A stretch of DNA of 64,000 nucleotides from assembly GCA_963922205.1 (NCBI GenBank), contig CAWUHX010000246.1:310001-374000 (forward strand), written 5' to 3'. The stretch is from Romanomermis culicivorax (lineage: Eukaryota > Nematoda > Enoplea > Mermithida > Mermithidae). Under the pieces are notes generated by a model. It saw only the letters and a list, made by a program, of their open reading frames with translations. It did no database searches and was not told the origin of the DNA. The stretch's first letter is position 1. Every line of letters begins with the position of its first letter. This document shows positions 57,657 through 64,000 of the stretch, in pieces. Made by a program: the position numbers and the translations under genes.

Positions 57657-57915
57657 TCAACTGCTATGAACAGTTTTTACTGAAAAATTCGACAAAAACG
57701 ACTGTTCAACCGATTTTGCGTGACAAAAATGAGTGGCGTTTTCGCCACTGGTCCCCACACCGGCCAGGTACATGTTGGTCAGGAAGCAAGGTTTGCGCAT
57801 CGACACATTCTCTTTGTCGATGAACCCGTAAATCGAAGCCACGGCGCCTACAATGCCCACCAGGACGACGCAAAAGTTGATGACGCACTCCCAAAAGAAA
57901 ATGCGGCCTCCATGT
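57657..57915 (-). CDS. Amino acid transporter last exon
   Basis: Acceptor CATTTCAG. Encodes HGGRIFFWECVINFCVVLVG and continues IVGAVASIYGFI (last membrane helix), then a hydrophilic tail with SGENATHF and the end SVKTVHSS. 86 codons including the stop at 57657. Confidence 0.82.
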
Positions 57916-59102
57916 CTGAAATGAAGTGCAATTTTCGGCATTGCAAGCAATAATAAAATGTGTCGCGCAACTATCTGAGGAAATTTTGTATAAAATTTCG
58001 AGTAATGAGGAACGTATCTTGCTGAAGTCTCAGAGGACATAATGGCAATATCAAAGTAATCTAGATGAAAGGATACAATTAAACTAATGAAAATTTGACC
58101 CTGCTAAATTGAGTTGTAAATACTCTTTCTTTTTTCCGAAACGTTTTTTTCCATATGAAATATTTAAAAAGTAGGATTTCACCAAAATGAAGACAGTTGA
58201 GGTTTAATCAAGCATGTATGCTTTACTACAACTTAAATTTAGTTCTGTCGCAAGCACCTGTCAGAAAACTCTGCTTGGAACCACTATTATCTAAGCCTAC
58301 AACAACAAATCAACGCTGAATGACTATAGCCCGTTTTCCTGAAAATTCTTGTTAATTATAAAACCAGAAGGCATGTAAACAATATGCCACACAGGGCTGA
58401 AAATTTGTGATCATATTCAGCTGACCTTTAGAAATTTTTGCGTAAAAAATATAACACGAAAGGCGTTGTGCAACTTGGCAATTTATACAAAATTTATAGT
58501 TTTTTCCATTTTTCTAATCATAACTTCACAAAAAACAGACTGTAAGTGAGAAAACCAAAAAATTCGATCTTTTCAAAAGGGAAAAATTATGAAGAATGAT
58601 ACAAAAATTCATCTTTACGCATTATCCTAAAGCCTGTTGTCAAAATCTTAAAGATTTACCTGTAAAACTTTTGCACACAAAATTAATCTATGATGAGTGG
58701 CTAGAAGAAAATTACAGGAAAACAAAATAGTACGGCCAAGTTTAGAAATGAAACGTAAAAGAATCGAGCGAGAAATACTAGGAAAAAAGCAAGAAAAGAA
58801 CGAAAATCGAGTTCTCAATGTGTTCATTCGAGTTGTACGTGAGCATTGCAGATAGACGAGTGTTGCAGAAACAATTGCTTACGCCAAAAGCGAGGAAGTA
58901 TTCAAAATATGGACACTTACGAAGTAGCGTGACTCAATATTGAGGGAATTCTTTCTGAGCCATTAGTCGGCCTCTTGGCCACAATTGCATTACCACTGTG
59001 AAGGGTACCACCTACGTATTCGACTGTGCTCTGTTTTCCTGGAAATGAAATTAATCATTCAATTAATCATTAAAGGACTGCTCATTTTCGGAATTTATCC
59101 AC

Positions 59103-59283
59103 CTACCCTGCGTTTTCTTCTTGAGCACCAAATACAAAGGCCCGGGAAAAATGTAGGCGGTGGTGGCCAAAGTAGTTCCACCCACTAATTCTAGAAGAGC
59201 GTTGAAATCGGGTAAACTCAAGGCTATTAGGACGGCCAAGCTCATCATGAATGTTCGTGCGCAGACTCTTTGCCACGAAAAAT
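59103..59283 (-). CDS. Amino acid transporter exon 4
   Basis: Acceptor TATTTTGTAG. His completed from exon 3, then FSWQRVCARTFMMSLAVLIA and NALLELVGGTTLATTAYIFP. The frame into the last exon requires the weaker donor AG|GTGGAT at 59102; the stronger G|GTAGGT four bases earlier would break it. Confidence 0.83.
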
Positions 59284-60320
59284 CTACAAAATAAATTCGG
59301 GCTGTTAACATGAGATTTTTCGGAAATCTTAAAATTTTAATTACAAGCGTACAGTTATTGTCAGAAAAGTTCCCGCACTAATCTATGTATAGAACTCGGG
59401 ATCACAGGACAATGGACATGTAGCCCTTACCAGTTCAATTATATTCCATTTTTTCCAAATGAACGTCAGAAAGTTCTTGCAAATAAACAACCTGCGTATG
59501 CGGCCGCGTTTTTCTCAGATTGGCTGTCAGAGCGACTACAATTTGGAAGAAGAAAATCTTGGCTTATGATGTATGGTCATACCCTGCCTACGGATTTGTT
59601 TAAATATTTCCGCATCAAAGCTTATTTGGAATCGAATGAACTATAGATATTTCTATCAAATTTGACTTGATTATTAATTTGAGTTTGAAATTTTTGGCAT
59701 CTTCTCTATCAAGCACTATTGTAACAGTACTAATTTTGTGGGAAAGACACACGATGTGTTCGATAATCTCTGCTTGAAATGAAATGGTGAATGCATCGAC
59801 AATCAAAAAGGTAGGTTCAATTTGATACGCAATTTTCATTGAGTGGGAAACTGTAAACCGTAAAAAAATACTAGAATTTTTACTCGATCATCGATTGAAT
59901 CTCTTCTCAGTAGCAATGTTAAGACCGAAATCATACAAAGGCCCCGTATCTAGCTTTGACTTGGATGGAATTGTGTTTTGACATGTAATTGTTTCTTGAG
60001 AAATTTTGACTATTTAACGAGATTATGGAAAGAAATTTTCAGCTGTTCTGTTTTCCGCTCACGGACGATAAATTTCTTTCATTTATCATTCGTTCCGTTT
60101 TGAATTAACTTTGTCGGAATCGCTGCATAGGCTATTTCAAATTAAATGCAGTATAGCACACCTATTCTGATCTACCATGAAATGCCCTTGGCATTGATGG
60201 TTACTCCAAATAGGAAAATACCTGAACAGCATCAAAATGTACGCTAAATAAGAAATTAAAAAGGCGGAAAATTTATCAATTTTTAAAACCTAAACTGTTT
60301 CGACTAGCTCTATGTGGGGC
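59284..60320. other. Transporter intron sequence, 3' half
   Basis: AT-rich with no exon seen. The minus-strand ORF 59615-59839 has no family signal. A TIR-like word GCAGTATAGCACAC near 60152 resembles the TATACTCC family weakly. Confidence 0.35.
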
Positions 60321-60483
60321 TAAAGCCCAATTCAGAAATGCAGTCGCGGATTGTCGACGACAAAAATCCTAGGATTTTTTCACTTCTGAATTGAACTTTC
60401 TGAAAATTGCCTTTTTATTCCATAGAGTCGCCGACTGTCGCCGACAAAAATCCAGGGATTATTTACTTGTGAATAGGGCTTTA
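60321..60483. mobile_element. 163-bp MITE, TAAAGCCC ends
   Basis: TAAAGCCCAATTCAGAA on the left and TTGTGAATAGGGCTTTA on the right are inverted, with internal GTCGCCGACAAAAATCC arms also inverted (60350 and 60440). It is inside the transporter intron. Confidence 0.6.
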
Positions 60484-60519
60484 CATATTTCTCCGCCTAC
60501 TGAATCGTGTGCAGCAAAA

Positions 60520-60690
60520 AGCACTGAAAGCCATGCTAACAGAATTTTTATGGAATGGAAGAAAGTCAAAAATACAACGTGCAGTTATGATCCAAAATTA
60601 CGAGTACGGAGGTATGAAAGCGCCGGATATCGAAATTATGATCAAATAATAAAAAAAATTTATAAGCAGATTATTGAATACGGATTATAG
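60520..60690 (+). other. Unassigned open frame after the 163-bp MITE
   Basis: The plus-strand frame contains ANRIFMEWKKVKNTTCSYDP and ends YKQIIEYGL. It is antisense to the transporter intron. No homologue recognised. Confidence 0.2.
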
Positions 60691-61184
60691 AAAATAATCA
60701 TCTTAAGAGGGGCGAAAAATGCATTTTATATGCAAATTTTTGCTCAAGAAAGTTGACCTATCACCTTTTTGTCAGGAAATTTTAGACGTTCTATGCCACA
60801 GTGCAGCAAGTAGCATATGAAATATACTATGCAGAGAACGTCTGTAGTCAACAATTTAACAATAATCGATATATCCTTAGTAGCAAAAAATCAATGCTCG
60901 TCCACAAAATGCATCAAACAAGATTCAACTATATTTACAAATAGTTCGGAAGCAATTAGGAAATAAAGTCGCATGCAGAGTTAGTAGCAGAGGGTAGTAA
61001 AATTGTGTGGTTCGACAACATCAGAGTTAAGTTCTATACCAAGTAAATGGATAAATCTCTTGCAAGCCGTATTCATAAAAGTCTAAAGTGTAAAAGTCGG
61101 TCTAAATCGGTCAATTTTTAGACCAAAAATTTAGCCTGCAACACTAGCGGGCTAAATGTATTTAGACCAAAACTTTTTATTGCA

Positions 61185-61570
61185 ATGGTTGCCTTTTTTT
61201 TAAATTTGGGTGTTGAATATCAAAGAATGTTGAGGCGAGAAAAAGTTTTTCGAGATATACGAGATCCCTTAGCTTTCGAACCAAAAATGCAAAGATTCAG
61301 TTTTGGTCGTCAAAATATATTGAGCATTATTGAATTGATTCGTGGAGATATTGAAAGTCCCACTCAGAGAAATTGAGCTATTCCTGCGATTTCGCAAGTT
61401 TGCATTACTGTACGGTACCATTCTTGTGGGACATGTCAAATGATAATCGGTGGCAGATTGTATTAGTCAACCAACAGCATGTCGAACTATTCATGAAGTT
61501 ACTACGACGATTTTATGTCAGTTTTCCAAATAAAGATCAAATTCAAAAAGTGAAATCTAATTTCACTTAA
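61185..61570 (+). pseudogene. PIF/Harbinger transposase N-terminal remnant
   Basis: VFRDIRDPLAFEPKMQRFSF followed by GRQNILSIIELIRGDIESPTQRN matches the HARBI1-type start (RR.PL........RFR.SR..I..L..LI...L..PT.R.). A stop at 61374 interrupts it; the following bases in the same frame resemble the next family block. Later pieces are shifted between frames. Short inverted words TTTAGACC flank it at 61120-61165. Inactive and antisense to the transporter. Confidence 0.6.
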
Positions 61571-62842
61571 AAGCTGGTTTTCCTGGTGGGCATTCATGTT
61601 TTTCCTAGAACTTTGGCATATGGGAGGAAGGAATTCGTCAGACATGCTCACTCTGCTGTTCTTGTAGTTGAGTTTCAATGATAGAACTTTAAAATTATTT
61701 CATTACTCTGTAGTTGTTGCTCTATTGTTTCCCTTCTTTCTGAGTACATTGCAGCGATTATTGCTTTCTCACCAGCTGTAAATCTTGGTCTGACGCTCAT
61801 TATGCAGATCAGGGACCAACGAGATATATGACTATGTCTGTTAGTTTTTGTGTTTTTTACACATGGTAGAGGGTATTTTTAACTTAAATTATTCAAACTT
61901 GAAATTGAGGAATGGCGACGCTTATGTCCTTTGTTCAATGATCGACATAATATTTTGGAGTATTTTTTACTTTTTCTTTACAAATAGCAATATTATTCTG
62001 AACATTTATCAGTGAGGAGACTTCAACGACTATCCTATCGCATATAAAAGTTTTTGGAAGATATAATGACGATTAAATATTTGATCGAGCAATTAGGAAA
62101 TATTCGTATTTTCTCTCATAGCATATTTGAACATTTTGCATTTAAATTTACGGTTTGGGAAATCTTTTTTCTAAGCATTTAAGTTTTTTAGTCCAGAATA
62201 CGACAAACCAGGCATCGATCTGTAGATCTCCCTGAGACCAACCCAAAAACATCTTCCAAAAAGTTCTATCTTGATTATTTATAGAGTTATGGCTACTAAT
62301 ATTCGATTCGATTAGTAATGTCACAGTTTCTACTAGTCTTTTTCTAACGGGCTAAAGTCTGTATTGCTAGGCCTTTTGGTAGGAGATTTTTTAATCACCC
62401 GGTAGGAAATAAGATTACGATAGAAGCTATGCTATAGGCTATTTTTCCAAGTGATACTACTTCCAAGTGATAGAGTGCAAATAATAAACAACTTGTGTAC
62501 ACGGCCACCTTTTTTCTCAAATTGTCTAATTCAGTTAAGGACAACAACTTTGGAAAATTAGATGTTGTTTTGCGATGCATGATCATTATCTTTTGCGGAT
62601 TTCTCTAGAAATTTTTGTATTTCGACGCTCGTTTAAAAAATCTATTAATATGCACAATCAAATGAGCTTATGAATCCAGTCATTTAATTTATAAAACTCC
62701 TGTTGTTTTCACATGATTGCGAAAGTCGTTATCGATACATATATTTCGATCAACTCCTACACAAAAAGTTTTTTGTTGGCAATGATTCTTATTTTATGAA
62801 GATTTATTAGTGGAGACGATGATATACATTATTTTTTCTTAC
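61571..62842. other. Transporter intron sequence, 5' half
   Basis: AT-rich. Some further Harbinger-like residue may extend to about 61700. No exon with splice support was found. Confidence 0.35.
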
Positions 62843-63049
62843 GCAATGGGACCTTGAGAACTCGTTCCAAGTCTTGCGTGACTGGGCTGATGACGATGAA
62901 GAAGGCGAAAAGCACGTGGCCGGTGATTAAAATCATGATCAAATCTTGGATCCATACAGTGCTCAAGTTCACTTCTATAGTGCCTTGAGTAGTGTGCCCA
63001 TACACCCCATAGGCGAGAACGGGCATCGGGAAATAGAGGATGAAAAGGG
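62843..63049 (-). CDS. Amino acid transporter exon 3
   Basis: Acceptor CCTCTTTTAG and donor C|GTAAGA, 69 residues. Two hydrophobic segments: FILYFPMPVLAYGVYG and IMILITGHVLFAFFIVISP, with the extracytoplasmic loop TTQGTIEVNLST between them. Confidence 0.88.
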
Positions 63050-63105
63050 CTAAAAGAGGAAAAGGGTTGTAGAGAAAAGTGTAGAATAAATAACAGAACG
63101 CTTAC

Positions 63106-63350
63106 AAGCGAATGAAACTAAAACAGAAACTGGAAATTTTGCCGGTTTTTTCATATCATGCTGTATTGTGGGGAAGGCGGAATGGCCGCCGTAAGCGAAA
63201 CATATTGTGCAGTAAGCCGAAATGAAACCTTTCAGCGTAACACCCGGGAATTGGACTTTATTTTTACATGCGTCCATGTCGTAAAAAGTGCCCAGCATGA
63301 TGAAAACGATAGCCAAAACCGTGGCCAAAATGGCGCCCAGAGCTATAGGC
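63106..63350 (-). CDS. Amino acid transporter exon 2
   Basis: Acceptor TTTTTCACAG and donor T|GTAAGC. Contains ALGAILATVLAIVFIMLGTF, a loop with two Cys/Lys residues, and the family signature GGHSAFPTIQHDM. Confidence 0.9.
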
Positions 63351-63411
63351 CTGTGAAAAAGCTATGCGACTGAAGCTGGCAAAACGGAAAGCACTGCAAA
63401 AGGTTTCATAC

Positions 63412-63603
63412 CAAAAATCCTTGGGTGTTCCCAAAAATAGGAAAGGTAACATGACGGCGGCTACTATAAGCACCATGTAGCAATAGTTGATCTGGAAGCC
63501 GGCCCACTCGTGCACGAGTTTGGAAATGTTCGTAGAAGAATAAATTAAGAAGGCCACGGAGGCGCCAAACATTGACAAATGGACGCATGCCTGGGCGGCA
63601 TAC
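63412..63603 (-). CDS. Amino acid transporter exon 1 of those visible
   Basis: Acceptor GTTTTTTTAG and donor TG|GTATGA, whose split Trp joins exon 2 as KDFW. Two hydrophobic stretches: VHLSMFGASVAFLIYSS and MVLIVAAVMLPFLFLG. It enters in phase 2, so coding exons continue to the right of the window. Confidence 0.87.
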
Positions 63604-64000
63604 CTAAAAAAACAGTTTCCTGATGGAGGAGAACTCGTGAAGTTGAGTGATAAGTTTTCTCAACATTGAAAGAATGATTGACAATGCTTCTCACAAGCGT
63701 GAAATTACTGATTTCTGCAGGCATCATGACATTTAGGTTCGAATTATTCAGCTTTCCGACCAACGATAAAAAGCACACATTGTTTGTAACTGGCAACTAT
63801 AACTATTTCTAGGGATCAATACTTTTTGGCAGGTGCTCATAATTAGCCTTCGATCAAACTGTAAAATGGTAAAGTAAAATAGGTGAATTTGTACTGGTCG
63901 TTTGGGTGCAAATATCAGTCAACTGATCGCTAGGGAAAGCTCCGCTGAGACAAAGTCTTTCCAAACGGATAAATTGCCCCACAATGAGGAATTTTTCGCA
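63604..64000. other. Transporter intron at the right edge
   Basis: No upstream exon of the transporter was recognised here. The minus-strand ORF 63545-63796 crosses the acceptor and is mostly intronic. Confidence 0.45.

Larger units (their letters stand above)
57657..63603 (-). other. Gene span: Aa_trans-family amino acid transporter, 3' part
   Basis: Five exons (63603-63412, 63350-63106, 63049-62843, 59283-59103, 57915-57657) join in phase and run off the right edge. The visible part carries about seven hydrophobic segments. Hallmarks: GTPKDFWPIA at the exon 1/2 junction, CFAYGGHSAFPTIQHDMKKP (the FPTIQ.DM signature of SLC32/36/AVT-like carriers), YFPMPVLAYGVYG, SWQRVCARTFMMSLAVLIAL and ALLELVGGTTLATTAYIFPG. 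Such proteins move neutral amino acids coupled to protons at the plasma or lysosomal membrane; the substrate here is unknown. The N-terminal GxGxLxLP segment is outside the window. A 3.6-kb intron holds a Harbinger remnant. Confidence 0.88.

Noticed and set aside
61080-61170. Trans-splice leader or snRNA gene
   Set aside because: The T/A-rich inverted words fit MITE or Harbinger termini; no Sm site or leader sequence was found.

Overview
The window is animal nuclear DNA. It is AT-rich, has spliceosomal introns with ...TTTCAG acceptors (one intron is only 69 nt), AATAAA sites downstream of four last exons, long ATT and TTTA microsatellites, and dense DNA transposons. The genes (a KChIP-type neuronal calcium sensor, the BLOC-3 subunit HPS1, a multi-pass amino acid transporter) are metazoan. 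Compact introns and the Merlin, Tc1, hAT and Harbinger load suggest an invertebrate, but the species cannot be named from sequence alone. Almost every real gene is split into short exons that simple ORF calling misses. I rebuilt them from splice sites, codon phase and family motifs.

Layout. 1-3 kb: decayed retroelement ORFs, including a DIRS/Ty3-type gag-RT remnant on the minus strand. 3472-3558: a tRNA-Ile(UAU)-like gene with a short intron. 4.7-31.7 kb (+): one catechol/caffeoyl-CoA-type O-methyltransferase gene in at least six coding exons (4714-4808, 4878-4983, 9607-9728, 12993-13055, 30974 or 31097-31261, 31498-31662). Its last-but-one intron is about 18 kb long and is filled by transposons, including a hAT > Merlin-size element > long-TIR element > MITE stack at 21.5-25.8 kb. 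35.2-38.5 kb (-): a complete seven-exon KChIP-like EF-hand gene of 212 residues. 38.7-53 kb: orphan exon candidates on both strands, a dead Tc1 element (41208-42582) and diverged interspersed repeats. 54.1-56.8 kb (-): a two-exon HPS1 homologue whose intron holds an (ATT)n tract. 57.7-63.6 kb (-): the 3' five exons of an Aa_trans-family transporter, which runs off the right edge. A Harbinger transposase remnant lies in its large intron.

The genes do not form an operon or a single pathway. KChIP tunes Kv4 channels, HPS1 acts in lysosome-related organelle biogenesis, the transporter moves amino acids, and the methyltransferase modifies small hydroxylated substrates. The most unusual content is the transposon architecture: several TIR families with legible target-site duplications, a GC-rich palindromic TTA-flanked family in an AT-rich background, and a Merlin/IS1595-like transposase enclosed by about 470-bp inverted repeats. 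No CRISPR, prokaryotic operon or intact virus was seen.
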